DNA of 64,000 nucleotides, from NCBI GenBank assembly GCA_020725805.1, contig DYEF01000023.1:28014-92013 (forward strand), written 5' to 3'. This stretch comes from Bdellovibrio sp. (GTDB lineage: Bacteria; Myxococcota; SpSt-1050). Within the stretch, counting starts at the first letter, position 1; every line of letters starts with the position of its first letter. The position numbers were made by a program, and so were the translations under genes. This document shows, in pieces, positions 42,850 through 51,311 of this stretch. The notes under the pieces are model-generated. The model saw only the letters and a program-made list of their open reading frames with translations. It was not told the origin of the DNA and ran no database searches.

Positions 42850-44328
42850 CTACTTGTATTCTGCGTCTAATATCTCGATCTTGACCTTGTTTAAGAAATT
42901 GAGCGCCGACGTCGAGGCACCTCTGAGTTCTGAGGGTTCACCTATTCCGGTCCAGAGCCTTATATGTGTGGGATTGACAGACTCTTCATTAAGCGTGGGG
43001 TCAACAGAGAACCATCCGTCGGCCCAGTAGTCCAGCCAGGAATGGAAACCGAATTTTCCATCGACATAGACAAGCCCCATTACAAGTCTTGTCGGTATCC
43101 CGAGGGATTTGAGGAGAGCCGAAGTAAGTACCGAGTATTCCGTGCAGTCTCCGACCTTCTGCTCATAGACCTCCAGTGCAGAGAGGTAACCTTTCGAGAG
43201 CGATGCCCCTTTTATAAATCCGCCCACCTGATTGGAGACCTTAATTGCCACCTCTACTGTATCTGTCTCCTCTCCCGCAAACTTCTGGGCAAGCTCCATA
43301 ATCTGCTCGGAGGTCGACTGCTCATAACGTGTAGGTTCGATGTACTTTTTGAATTTCTCGTCCTTTACGGGGAAAGGCACCTTTTTATCCATATCCGGCC
43401 GAATTCTTCTGATCTCCAGAACCACCGATTTACCCTCTTTCTTCAGTATCTTCTGATACTCATCTTCCAGAATCGGCGGAACTTCGATTGAGGAGAATGT
43501 AAGTTTCAGGGTGAGTTTCTCGAGTCTGTTTATAGACTTAATCGGCTTATCCGGTTTTATGAGGGACTGTTCGAATATATCAACCGGTGTAAACCCCTCA
43601 TCCGCCTTCTTTTTGTCAACCCTTATAAAGATAGCATTCATTGTGGGTAAAATTACACATACGGGCCAGCCGGAGGCATCCCTCAGCTCGATATTCTTTA
43701 TACCCGCAACCGTCGTTGTAGTCTTGTAGACGGAGTTGGGGCAGAGATCTATCGGTTCGAATTTCTCTGACTGTGTAAGACCTTCCACCACATCCGCATC
43801 CGCCTCCATAATAAGCGGAAGTTTCTTCACAAAACCCGGATTCAGGTTTCTCCGTATGTAATATTCAAAGGCATTCGAAAAGATCGTATTCGGCGGGAGT
43901 TCCAGCTTCTTTGTGGTCTTCGTCCCTCCGATATCTATATTGATTTCGATGCTCTTCTTATCCTTCGAGACCAGACCCATCAGAGTCCTCTTTACTCCTC
44001 CCTCGGATGCCTCATACCAGTACCCTATCGGAGAGAGGTCTTTCATATTCGAGAGTGTCCGGGACTTGCTGTATGTCTTCATCTCCGTTCCGCCTCTTAA
44101 AAAAACGGCATTCATCTCCTCCTCTATAACATATACCTCACTCCCCCTGAATTTCGAGATATATGACTCTAATCTGACCTTTCCGACCTTATTCTTGTCG
44201 AACAGAAGGTCATAGTACTCTTCGGAAATAACCTTCTCCTTTTTGAGTGTCTCTTCCGAATGCAGTACCGGACCCGCAAGTGATACAATAAGGATTAGAA
44301 AACCAAAACCGGCAAATATCTTTCTCAT
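42850..44328 (-). CDS. exported transglutaminase-like protein
   Basis: A 492-residue exported protein. The signal peptide ends near AGPVLHS. The C-terminal third is a transglutaminase-like domain with the Cys-His-Asp triad: GDCTEYS (Cys), GFHSWLDYW (His) and SVDPTLNE (Asp). The N-terminal 280 residues are beta-rich and unassigned. Such domains act as proteases, amidases or transglutaminases; the substrate is unknown. The ATG overlaps the stop of the DedA gene (ATGA) and is preceded by GAGGAG. It is a clear paralogue of the protein at 56093-57547, sharing layout and the C-terminal ending (NKVKIEI versus NKLKIEV). Confidence 0.85.
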   Translation of the reverse strand: MRKIFAGFGFLILIVSLAGPVLHSEETLKKEKVISEEYYDLLFDKNKVGKVRLESYISKFRGSEVYVIEEEMNAVFLRGGTEMKTYSKSRTLSNMKDLSPIGYWYEASEGGVKRTLMGLVSKDKKSIEINIDIGGTKTTKKLELPPNTIFSNAFEYYIRRNLNPGFVKKLPLIMEADADVVEGLTQSEKFEPIDLCPNSVYKTTTTVAGIKNIELRDASGWPVCVILPTMNAIFIRVDKKKADEGFTPVDIFEQSLIKPDKPIKSINRLEKLTLKLTFSSIEVPPILEDEYQKILKKEGKSVVLEIRRIRPDMDKKVPFPVKDEKFKKYIEPTRYEQSTSEQIMELAQKFAGEETDTVEVAIKVSNQVGGFIKGASLSKGYLSALEVYEQKVGDCTEYSVLTSALLKSLGIPTRLVMGLVYVDGKFGFHSWLDYWADGWFSVDPTLNEESVNPTHIRLWTGIGEPSELRGASTSALNFLNKVKIEILDAEYK

Positions 44329-44939
44329 AATTTTCTCCTCTTAAAACCTCTTACGACTTTATAGAACACAAATACAATTATTACAAGGATAATGAAAACC
44401 TCGAAATACAGGGACAGAAATGATTTTAGTGACTCAAAGTTCCTGCCCGCTGCAAATGCAACTCCGGTAATTACAAGATTGAACAGAAATGCCGAACAGA
44501 CTGCCCCTGAGAGTGCCTTCGGAATACTCACCCCGCTGTATCCCGCTGCAAATACGATCGGTCCGCGCAGTACCGGTATAAATCTGTTCAGAATAATAAT
44601 CGGCAGACCATATCTGTTTATGAGGTCTGTGGCCTTTCTTATCTTTTCATCCGAGTCCGCAAAATTTTTTTTCAGAAAATGACCAAGTTTTTCGCTATTG
44701 TATCTTCTGCTTACAAAGAGGCCTGCCAGCAGTGAGACGAGTGCCCCCGCAGTCCCGCCCGCTATCGATGTGGTAAAAATCAGAAGAGGAGAATACCCTC
44801 CGTAAACAGCCATAAAGACGCCGAAGGCAAGCGCAAGGTCTCCCGGGACAACCGGGAGCAGATATTCGAGAAAGGAGAAGAGAAAGACGAAGAGATTGAG
44901 TTCGCTTTCAGATGTATTTCTTAATATCTCCTCAAACAT
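44325..44939 (-). CDS. DedA/VTT-domain membrane protein
   Basis: A 204-residue DedA family protein of the inner membrane. Motifs include EYLLPVVPGDLALA, the GGTAGALVSL glycine motif, LNRFIPVLRGPIVFAAGYS with the conserved Arg and Gly, and C-terminal membrane helices. DedA proteins take part in lipid-carrier flipping (undecaprenyl phosphate or phosphatidylethanolamine) and envelope homeostasis. It is the first gene of the operon with the transglutaminase and Xer genes. No strong ribosome site precedes the ATG; an A/T-rich TATATAA box lies about 25 bases upstream. Confidence 0.88.
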   Translation of the reverse strand: MFEEILRNTSESELNLFVFLFSFLEYLLPVVPGDLALAFGVFMAVYGGYSPLLIFTTSIAGGTAGALVSLLAGLFVSRRYNSEKLGHFLKKNFADSDEKIRKATDLINRYGLPIIILNRFIPVLRGPIVFAAGYSGVSIPKALSGAVCSAFLFNLVITGVAFAAGRNFESLKSFLSLYFEVFIILVIIVFVFYKVVRGFKRRKL

Positions 44940-45051
44940 ATCTGTGACTCTGTACCGGAATACTTTATATAATCAATCCCCGCAAAACACAAGAAAATGA
45001 AAAAGATTTTCCGCGATACAAGATATGCTCAACCGGTCTTCCGGCAAAACT

Positions 45052-45585
45052 TCAGCATCCGTTTATTTTAAGCAACCGGGATATGCAGCTGCGGATATAA
45101 TAACCGGCATCTTCTGCACTCTCCTGACAGTTCAATTCATTTATACATTTTTTGAGTTCGCTGATGAGGTAATCATTTACACATACGAAAAGACCGCCGA
45201 AATCACAACCCGAAGCAGAGACACATTCCTTAACTTTCTTATTGTTGCATTCCGAATATTTCTTGCAGGCCAGCTCAGTAATTTTAGAAAAATCGGGCTT
45301 TTTGCAGTCTTTATAAAGTTCTTCAATGCAACTCTCTGTTTTATCACAACCTTCGTCCATACACCGATTTGAACCTTTTATAAAATCTCTCTGATAATAC
45401 TCCTCCGGCATCCCTTCCTCACACTGACTGATACATTTTGAAGTATCTTCTCCCCCCTTTCCTCTGCAGCTGTACTCCTTTTCACACATCTTCTTGCAGT
45501 CAAACCGGTCAGAAAGTTCTTCCGTGCTGCATCCTGACAATATAATAATCAAACCAGTCAATAGAATAATTTTTCTGTTGCTCAT
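45052..45585 (-). CDS. small cysteine-rich lipoprotein
   Basis: A 177-residue lipoprotein (lipobox IILSGC). The mature protein contains about 18 cysteines in pairs (CKKMCEKEYSC, CKKPDFSKITELACKKYSEC) and many acidic and lysine residues, so several disulfides are expected in the envelope. No known domain is recognised. It follows the barrel gene by 28 bp and may be co-transcribed with the two genes before it. The Shine-Dalgarno is weak (GTGAG). Similar small Cys-rich lipoproteins occur at 58288 and, larger, at 28820. Confidence 0.78.
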   Translation of the reverse strand: MSNRKIILLTGLIIILSGCSTEELSDRFDCKKMCEKEYSCRGKGGEDTSKCISQCEEGMPEEYYQRDFIKGSNRCMDEGCDKTESCIEELYKDCKKPDFSKITELACKKYSECNNKKVKECVSASGCDFGGLFVCVNDYLISELKKCINELNCQESAEDAGYYIRSCISRLLKINGC

Positions 45586-45613
45586 AACTCACTACAACAA
45601 AAAAACGTTTCAT

Positions 45614-46246
45614 TTAAAAAAGTGCCCCCACCCTCAGCACCAGACCGATTCCTCCTCCGTCTCCGCCGTCTTCAAGGATAATGTTCCCCTGAGGGACAGA
45701 GAACCATTCATACATAAGACCAATTCCGATATTTACCTTCTCTTTTATGATAAAGTCACCCCCGAAACCAAGAGAGGCACCAAAGGAGAGATTCCGCTTG
45801 TGATTCGTCCCGAAAAAACCATTTTCGAAGGAGTCGACGATATAAATACCGGGCAAAATATCCGCAAAGAGACCAAAAACCTCATCCATTCCCAATCTGA
45901 GTCTGACCCCGGCATTCAGGGGAACCACATTTTTGGAAATCTCGAAATTCATCGAATTCTGTGTATAGAAATCCGCAGAACTGCCTACCGAAAAATAACG
46001 CTGGCGGGCCATTATGGAAAAATACTCATTGACCTGATACCCTTCATAAAATCCGATAGCCAGTGCACCTGATGACTCATCCGATATCTTCCCGTTCAGG
46101 TTCTTTACAATCTCCCTTGTGTTTTTACCGATATAACTTTTTTCATCAATCCCAAGGGCATTTATCTCTGCCCCGAAGAAGAATCCTTCTGCAAAAAGAC
46201 CCGGAGAGAATACGAGAAAAAGAATAATTATCAAAAAACTTCTCAT
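45614..46246 (-). CDS. probable outer-membrane beta-barrel protein
   Basis: A 210-residue exported protein with signal peptide ending GLFA. The mature protein shows alternating hydrophobic strands (FFFGAEINALGI, ALAIGFYEGYQV, SFGASLGFGGDFII, VNIGIGLMYEWF) and ends with a phenylalanine (LVLRVGALF), the classic recognition signal of Bam-assembled barrels. About eight strands fit. GAGGT precedes the start. Function unknown; it lies between two small lipoproteins on the same strand. Confidence 0.78.
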   Translation of the reverse strand: MRSFLIIILFLVFSPGLFAEGFFFGAEINALGIDEKSYIGKNTREIVKNLNGKISDESSGALAIGFYEGYQVNEYFSIMARQRYFSVGSSADFYTQNSMNFEISKNVVPLNAGVRLRLGMDEVFGLFADILPGIYIVDSFENGFFGTNHKRNLSFGASLGFGGDFIIKEKVNIGIGLMYEWFSVPQGNIILEDGGDGGGIGLVLRVGALF

Positions 46247-46261
46247 AGTATGACCTCTTCT

Positions 46262-46858
46262 TTATTGTTCGGGTTTTACGGAATAAAAGATACCGCCTCT
46301 TAGTATCCTGACTCCGTCTGTCGCCTCAAAACCACCCGCTATATCCAGATAATATGAATCAAGGAGCTGTATCACTGAGCCCTCTGACTGTTTTATGGTA
46401 GTCCCGATCTCTGCCTTGGTTGTCATAATCCTCCCCTCAAGTGATCTGTTCATATAAAGTATTTCTGCATCTATCTGTGTCATAAAAGTGGAAGGAACTC
46501 TTGCCTTCTTCGGGTCTCTGATTACCAGTTCAAGCCCGTTCTGACTAAGAATGTGATAATTCCCCTTGCACATACAGGAATCGGCTGTAAATGATTTGCC
46601 GGTCTTCGGGTCGTAAAGACAGTCATTGCCGGAACTGTCGTAAGTCTCGGTACAGGGAGTACAATCATCATAAGTCGGTAGTTTGTCACAGGTCATTCTG
46701 GCGTTTCTGTCCTCGAACTTCATCGTCCTCCCGCCCTCCTCTACCACAACCTTCAGCATAAAGGGATAAGGGTTGTCTCTCTCCATGTCTTTGGTACTGT
46801 ATGTCTCGCAGGACAGGATAAGCACAACAGACAGAAAGAAAAAGATAAGAGTTCTCAT
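46262..46858 (-). CDS. lipoprotein of unknown function
   Basis: A 198-residue lipoprotein (lipobox VLILSC). Residues 55-105 hold eight cysteines in pairs (CDKLPTYDDCTPC, CLYDPKTG, CMCKG), followed by a beta-rich part. No known domain. AGGAGG precedes the ATG. First of three consecutive minus-strand envelope genes (46858 to 45052) with gaps of 15 and 28 bp, so an operon is likely. Confidence 0.78.
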   Translation of the reverse strand: MRTLIFFFLSVVLILSCETYSTKDMERDNPYPFMLKVVVEEGGRTMKFEDRNARMTCDKLPTYDDCTPCTETYDSSGNDCLYDPKTGKSFTADSCMCKGNYHILSQNGLELVIRDPKKARVPSTFMTQIDAEILYMNRSLEGRIMTTKAEIGTTIKQSEGSVIQLLDSYYLDIAGGFEATDGVRILRGGIFYSVKPEQ

Positions 46859-46981
46859 TGTATCCTCCTTTGCCTGACTTTATAATATAAAATCCGGATT
46901 CTAAAATCAAAAAACCCTGCGTGAAAAAATTCACTTATGAATGCTTTGTCATACATTACAGGTCCTGAAACCAGATTGTTC

Positions 46982-47009
46982 TTGACAGTATTTTAGTATC
47001 TGCTAAAAT
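46982..47009 (+). promoter_or_regulatory. sigma-70 promoter of the sulfur operon
   Basis: TTGACA (46982-46987), 16-bp spacer, TAAAAT (47004-47009). Only seven bases separate the -10 from the ATG at 47017, so transcription should begin at or beside the start codon. Confidence 0.75.
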
Positions 47010-47012
47010 ACT
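46987..47012 (+). promoter_or_regulatory. perfect dyad, probable ArsR-family operator
   Basis: AGTATTTTAG (46987-46996), six bases, CTAAAATACT (47003-47012): 10-bp arms without a mismatch. It covers the space from the -35 to beyond the -10, so a bound dimer would occlude the promoter. ArsR-family dimers typically bind such interrupted palindromes. Confidence 0.8.
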
Positions 47013-47016
47013 AAAC

Positions 47017-47322
47017 ATGTTCGGGGACGACAACATCAGCAAACTCGACGATGCAAAAAGAGTGGCAAAGATACTCGATGCCCTCTCGTCTCCTGTTAGG
47101 TTACTTATTGTCTGCTCCCTTATTGATGGTGAGAAGAACGTAAGCGAACTTATTGAGGAGATTGGGACAACTATGGGAAATATCTCCCAGCACCTGCGGA
47201 TTCTTGAAAATAATTCTATACTGGAGAGCAGAAAAGAGGGGAATAAGGTCTTCTATTCCATCAGGAATAATAAGATAGTCAAATTTATTAAGGAGATTAA
47301 ACAGTTGTGCGAAGAGAGGTAG
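47017..47322 (+). CDS. ArsR-family regulator with BigR/SqrR-like cysteine pair
   Basis: A 101-residue winged-helix repressor. The fold is clear: LSSPVRLLIVCSLIDGEKNV, then the recognition region TTMGNISQHLRILENN and the wing RKEGNKVFYSI. It has two cysteines, C33 (LLIVC) and C98 (KQLCEER), in places that match the two thiols of BigR and SqrR, which form a polysulfide bridge when reactive sulfur rises. No CVC or other ArsR metal box is present. So it is probably a persulfide/sulfide sensor that represses the downstream genes. There is no Shine-Dalgarno, and the promoter geometry indicates a leaderless message. Confidence 0.88.
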   Translation: MFGDDNISKLDDAKRVAKILDALSSPVRLLIVCSLIDGEKNVSELIEEIGTTMGNISQHLRILENNSILESRKEGNKVFYSIRNNKIVKFIKEIKQLCEER

Positions 47323-47356
47323 TGTATACATTCTATAAAATATCGGGAGAAATTTT

Positions 47357-48934
47357 ATGAGAAATATCCTTATATCGCTTCTCTTTTTTGGTCTTTTTCT
47401 GGCAATATCTTATGGAATTCTTAAAAGTAACGAGATTGAAAAACCTGATATTGTAAAGTTAAAAGAGAAGTATTTAAAGCGGGAGATGAAGAAGAAGGCC
47501 GACCATTCAAAATTTGAGGTCTTAAATAAGGATTTCTCTGAACCGCGAGAAATCACACAGGCCTGTGAGACATGCCATAACCTGACTGCACAGGAGATTA
47601 TGAATTCGAATCACTATAACTGGGAACGGGTCGGTTATATGAAAGGCAGAGGGATAGTCTATATCGGCAAGAAGAATGCAATCAACAATTATTGTATTGC
47701 CGCACACGGCAACGAGAAGAGCTGTGCGAAGTGCCACGTAGGACTCGGGCTCGATAAGAGCGGAAATATTATTACTGACCCTACAAATATCGATTGTATG
47801 GTCTGCCACGACAATACCGAGACATATATGAAGGCATCCGAGAAAGGTGGAGAGCCAGTGAGGACTCTGGATTTCAAAAATATTGCACAGAATGTCGGAA
47901 AGCCAAAGAGAAGCAACTGCGGTGTCTGTCACTTCTTCGGCGGCGGGGGAAATAATGTCAAACACGGAGATTTAGAGAGTGCACAGTTTGAACCTTTAAG
48001 AGACGTGGATGTTCATATGGCGGTTGACGGAGTAAATATGCAGTGCACCGATTGTCACAAAACAAAGGAGCACAATATATTTGGCAAACTATATTCAATC
48101 TGCTCAATGAACAGGGAGAGGACGCGGTGTGAGGACTGTCATACCGAGACCCCGCACAGGGAGGATATCATTAACGAACACGGTCTCAAGGTCTCCTGTC
48201 AGGCCTGCCATATCCCTGTTTATGCCAAGGTAAACTCTACAAAACTTTACTGGGACTGGTCAACAGCAGGAAAACTAAAAAACGGTGAACCCTATGTAGA
48301 GGAAGACGAGAATGGAAATCATAAGTATATGTCAATAAAAGGATCTTTTGTCTGGGGAAAAAATCTTAAGCCCGATTATGTCTGGTTCAACGGGACCGCC
48401 TCGCATTATCTTCTGGGAGATAAGATCAAGGACCCCAAATCCCCTCTCATCCTCAACCCTCTCTACGGCAGCTATGAAGACGAGGAGTCAAAGATTATAC
48501 CTGTCAAGATTCACACAGCAAAGCAACCATACGACCCCGAAAATAATATTCTTATTATGCCAAAACTTTATTCTGAGGAGAAAGGGGCAGGGGCATTCTG
48601 GAAGGACTTTGACTGGATAAAGGCCTCTGAAATCGGTATGAAAGAGCAAGGATTGCCATTCAGCGGGAAGATAGATTTTATCGAGACAAAGATGTACTGG
48701 CCTGTCAATCATATGGTATCTACGAAGGACAAATCTGTAAGGTGTGAGGAGTGTCATACACGAAATGGTTCAAGGATTGCAAACCTGAGGGATTTTTATA
48801 TACCCGGAAGGGATTATTCGCCTCTTGTTGACGGGATGGGGAAACTCCTGATTATCTTTGCAATCTTTGGCGTTATTGCACACGGGGGAGGAAGGATTGC
48901 CGCCAGTTATATCCGAAGGAGGAAGATGAGATGA
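47357..48934 (+). CDS. octaheme c-type cytochrome, octaheme tetrathionate reductase-like
   Basis: A 525-residue membrane-attached cytochrome with eight CXXCH sites: CETCH, CAKCH, CMVCH, CGVCH, CTDCH, CEDCH, CQACH and CEECH. An N-terminal anchor (NILISLLFFGLFLAISYGIL) and a C-terminal membrane helix (LLIIFAIFGVIAHGGG) place the hemes in the periplasm. The heme count, order and the NYCIAAHGNEKSC stretch before the second site resemble Shewanella octaheme tetrathionate reductase (OTR), which can reduce tetrathionate, nitrite and hydroxylamine in vitro. The next gene, a cytochrome b starting inside its stop (ATGA), would pass quinol electrons. The true substrate is unknown; the sulfur-transport neighbours favour a sulfur compound. 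Confidence 0.88.
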   Translation: MRNILISLLFFGLFLAISYGILKSNEIEKPDIVKLKEKYLKREMKKKADHSKFEVLNKDFSEPREITQACETCHNLTAQEIMNSNHYNWERVGYMKGRGIVYIGKKNAINNYCIAAHGNEKSCAKCHVGLGLDKSGNIITDPTNIDCMVCHDNTETYMKASEKGGEPVRTLDFKNIAQNVGKPKRSNCGVCHFFGGGGNNVKHGDLESAQFEPLRDVDVHMAVDGVNMQCTDCHKTKEHNIFGKLYSICSMNRERTRCEDCHTETPHREDIINEHGLKVSCQACHIPVYAKVNSTKLYWDWSTAGKLKNGEPYVEEDENGNHKYMSIKGSFVWGKNLKPDYVWFNGTASHYLLGDKIKDPKSPLILNPLYGSYEDEESKIIPVKIHTAKQPYDPENNILIMPKLYSEEKGAGAFWKDFDWIKASEIGMKEQGLPFSGKIDFIETKMYWPVNHMVSTKDKSVRCEECHTRNGSRIANLRDFYIPGRDYSPLVDGMGKLLIIFAIFGVIAHGGGRIAASYIRRRKMR

Positions 48935-49584
48935 GTAAGAAATATGTGTTGATCTATAAAGGATTTGAGAGATTCTGGCACTGGATGCAGGCACTTCTGA
49001 TCTTCTTTCTGATGTTTACAGGCTTTGAGATTCACGGCTCATATTCATTTCTTGGATTCAAGGAGGCGGTTACATATCATAACATTGCGGCATACCTCTT
49101 TCTGGCACTGACCGTCTTTGCAATCTTCTGGCATTTTACAACTGGAGAATATAAGCAATATATACCTACCTTTAAAAACATCAAAGCACAGCTGGATTAT
49201 TATCTCCTTGGAATATTCAGAAACGCACCTCACCCTACCAGAAAGACACTGCTCAGCAAGCTCAATCCACTGCAGAGGCTTACATATTTTGGGCTTAAGA
49301 TTATTCTGATTCCCGCAAGCATACTCTCGGGAATTCTCTATATGCTCTACAGATACCCTTCCCGCTACGGAATAGAGGCGATAAATATTGGTTCGCTCGA
49401 AGTTATTGCAATAATACATACGGCTGCGGCTCTTCTTCTTGTGACTTTTGTGATCGTCCATCTATATCTTATCACTACTGGTACGACAATTACATCAAAT
49501 CTCAGGGCTATGCTGACAGGTTACGAGGAGCTCGAGGAGGAAGAGCATAAAACGAACGAGACAGAAAGCAAAAGTGAGGTGTAA
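48931..49584 (+). CDS. b-type cytochrome, quinol-oxidising partner of the octaheme protein
   Basis: A 217-residue integral membrane protein with about four helices and histidines where heme b ligands lie: RFWHWMQALLIFF, TYHNIAAYLF, FWHFTTGEY, IIHTAAALLL and IVHLYL. It fits the Ni/Fe-hydrogenase or formate-dehydrogenase cytochrome b (cytochrome b561) family. The tail is hydrophilic and acidic (ELEEEEHKTNETESKSEV). The ATGA overlap with the octaheme gene indicates translational coupling and a fixed stoichiometry. It probably oxidises menaquinol and reduces the octaheme cytochrome. Confidence 0.88.
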   Translation: MSKKYVLIYKGFERFWHWMQALLIFFLMFTGFEIHGSYSFLGFKEAVTYHNIAAYLFLALTVFAIFWHFTTGEYKQYIPTFKNIKAQLDYYLLGIFRNAPHPTRKTLLSKLNPLQRLTYFGLKIILIPASILSGILYMLYRYPSRYGIEAINIGSLEVIAIIHTAAALLLVTFVIVHLYLITTGTTITSNLRAMLTGYEELEEEEHKTNETESKSEV

Positions 49585-49586
49585 TT

Positions 49587-50105
49587 ATGGAAGAGAACAA
49601 GTATATGAATCCGTATCTTGCCGGGTTTTTACTCGGACTCCTGCTTCTGTCAACCATTTACATAACAGGGAGAGGTCTCGGGGCGAGCGGTGCTATAAAG
49701 AGTGCGGTTGTTGCCGGCGTGGAGGTAGTTGCTCCATCTCATACTTCAAACACAAAGTTCTATCAGGAGTATTCAAAGGAACACGAAGGGACAAGCCCTC
49801 TTATGAACTGGCTGGTATTCGAGGTAGTAGGTGTTCTAATCGGCGCATTTCTCTCGGGGCTGATATCCGGAAGGCTCGACCTGAAATTCGAAAAAGGTCC
49901 GAATGCAACCACACGTATGAGATTCTGGGGTGCACTGATTGGCGGAATGCTATGGGGAATCGGTTCACAGCTCGGAAGGGGTTGTACGAGCGGTGCCGCA
50001 CTCTCCGGTATGGCGGTGATGTCAACTGGCGGACTCCTTGTAATGATATCCATCTTCGGCGGGGCTTACGGCTTTGCATATTTTTTACGAAAATTCTGGA
50101 TATAG
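49587..50105 (+). CDS. YeeE/YedE-type sulfur-compound permease, first half
   Basis: A 172-residue membrane protein of the sulfur transport (Sulf_transp) family, a half-size unit. Motif: GSQLGRGCTSGAALSGM, whose cysteine lines the path in full-length TsuA. Four to five helices (LAGFLLGLLLLSTIYI, LMNWLVFEVVGVLIGAFL and the two after GRGC). With the next gene it makes a two-gene split permease like PmpA/PmpB. The substrate is probably thiosulfate or another sulfur compound. It starts two bases after the cytochrome b gene, with GAGGT. Confidence 0.87.
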   Translation: MEENKYMNPYLAGFLLGLLLLSTIYITGRGLGASGAIKSAVVAGVEVVAPSHTSNTKFYQEYSKEHEGTSPLMNWLVFEVVGVLIGAFLSGLISGRLDLKFEKGPNATTRMRFWGALIGGMLWGIGSQLGRGCTSGAALSGMAVMSTGGLLVMISIFGGAYGFAYFLRKFWI

Positions 50106-50117
50106 GGAGGGATTACT

Positions 50118-51311
50118 ATGGGACCACTTGTACCTGATATAATATCAACCAACCTCAATTATATAGTAGCACTCATCATAGGAATCTTCTTCGGAATGAT
50201 TCTGGAGCAGGCGGGATTCTCGACCTCAAAGAAGCTCGTCGGGCTCTTCTACGGATACGATTTTACAGTTCTCAGAGTCTTTTTTACTGCCGGTGTCACT
50301 GCAATGGTGGGTGTTTTGGGTCTATTGCACTTCGGCCTTCTGGATATTAATCTGATTTATATAAATCCCACATACATCTGGTCAGCAATAGTAGGCGGAC
50401 TTATTATGGGACTCGGATTTGTCCTCGGAGGTTTCTGTCCCGGCACGAGCGTCTGTGCGGCAGCCATCGGGAAGATCGACGCAATGATATTCATCGGTGG
50501 TGCATTTATAGGTGTTTTGATATTTGCCGAGGGATATCCACTCTTCGAGTCGCTCTACAAGGCATCATATATCGGAAATCCGCGGATATCAGAGACGCTC
50601 GGAATATCTCCGAATCTATTTGCATTTCTGCTGACATTTATTGCACTTGTGGCATTTTACGTCGTAACTCTTATCGAAAAGAAGGTAAATAAGGAAGAGA
50701 TAAGATTTCTGAATCTCAACAGGACCAATGCAATTATTGCAGGTGGTGGTATTCTACTGCTTATCTTCTCCGTTACTTTTGTTGAGAAAAAGTCTACACT
50801 TTTAAGAATGATTGAGGATGAGAATCTGGTCAGAAATTATCCCTTAAAAGAGATGACTGTCGATGAACTTGCATTCAGGCTTCTTGATAAAAACGAGGAG
50901 AGGCTTCAGATAATCGATTTCAGAAACGAGAAGTCCTACTCCGAATGGAGTCTTCCGCGTTCGACTCTCTTTACAAGGGAGAATCTCTTCGAGAAGGAAC
51001 CTGCACAGTTTCTGAGATACAGGCATACCGACAATCTCTTTGTCGCCGAAGATGAGCTTACGGAGCGCAAAATGGCTGTCCTTGCAAGCGAGATGGGATT
51101 TAAAAACATAAAAATCCTGAAAGGCGGGCTACAGAAATTCAGAAAAGATATTCTCGGATTTGAACCGATTGCAGAGCCGAAGAGTCTGGATGAACAGTGG
51201 TTAAACCGCTTCAGGACCCGCGCCAAGGCGGAGATACCCGAACTTATCAGGAAGAACAAACCGGCAGGACCGGTCAAGAAGAAACAGAAACGTTCACTCG
51301 GCGGTTGCTGA
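50118..51311 (+). CDS. YeeE/YedE permease second half fused to a degenerate rhodanese domain with a C-terminal GGC tail
   Basis: 397 residues. The first 240 are the second permease half, with GGFCPGTSVCAAAIGK supplying two path cysteines. A rhodanese-like domain follows (about 255-355: IIDFRNEKSYSEWSLP, LKGGLQKF). Where active rhodaneses have Cys at the start of the catalytic loop, this protein reads FVAEDELTERK, so the nucleophile is missing. The protein then ends in a basic tail and KRSLGGC, with a C-terminal cysteine after two glycines, reminiscent of the SoxY GGCGG swinging arm. The domain may hand sulfur on through that tail (inference). GGGAGG precedes the ATG. The 3' end overlaps the convergent RDD gene by 18 bp. 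Confidence 0.85.
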   Translation: MGPLVPDIISTNLNYIVALIIGIFFGMILEQAGFSTSKKLVGLFYGYDFTVLRVFFTAGVTAMVGVLGLLHFGLLDINLIYINPTYIWSAIVGGLIMGLGFVLGGFCPGTSVCAAAIGKIDAMIFIGGAFIGVLIFAEGYPLFESLYKASYIGNPRISETLGISPNLFAFLLTFIALVAFYVVTLIEKKVNKEEIRFLNLNRTNAIIAGGGILLLIFSVTFVEKKSTLLRMIEDENLVRNYPLKEMTVDELAFRLLDKNEERLQIIDFRNEKSYSEWSLPRSTLFTRENLFEKEPAQFLRYRHTDNLFVAEDELTERKMAVLASEMGFKNIKILKGGLQKFRKDILGFEPIAEPKSLDEQWLNRFRTRAKAEIPELIRKNKPAGPVKKKQKRSLGGC

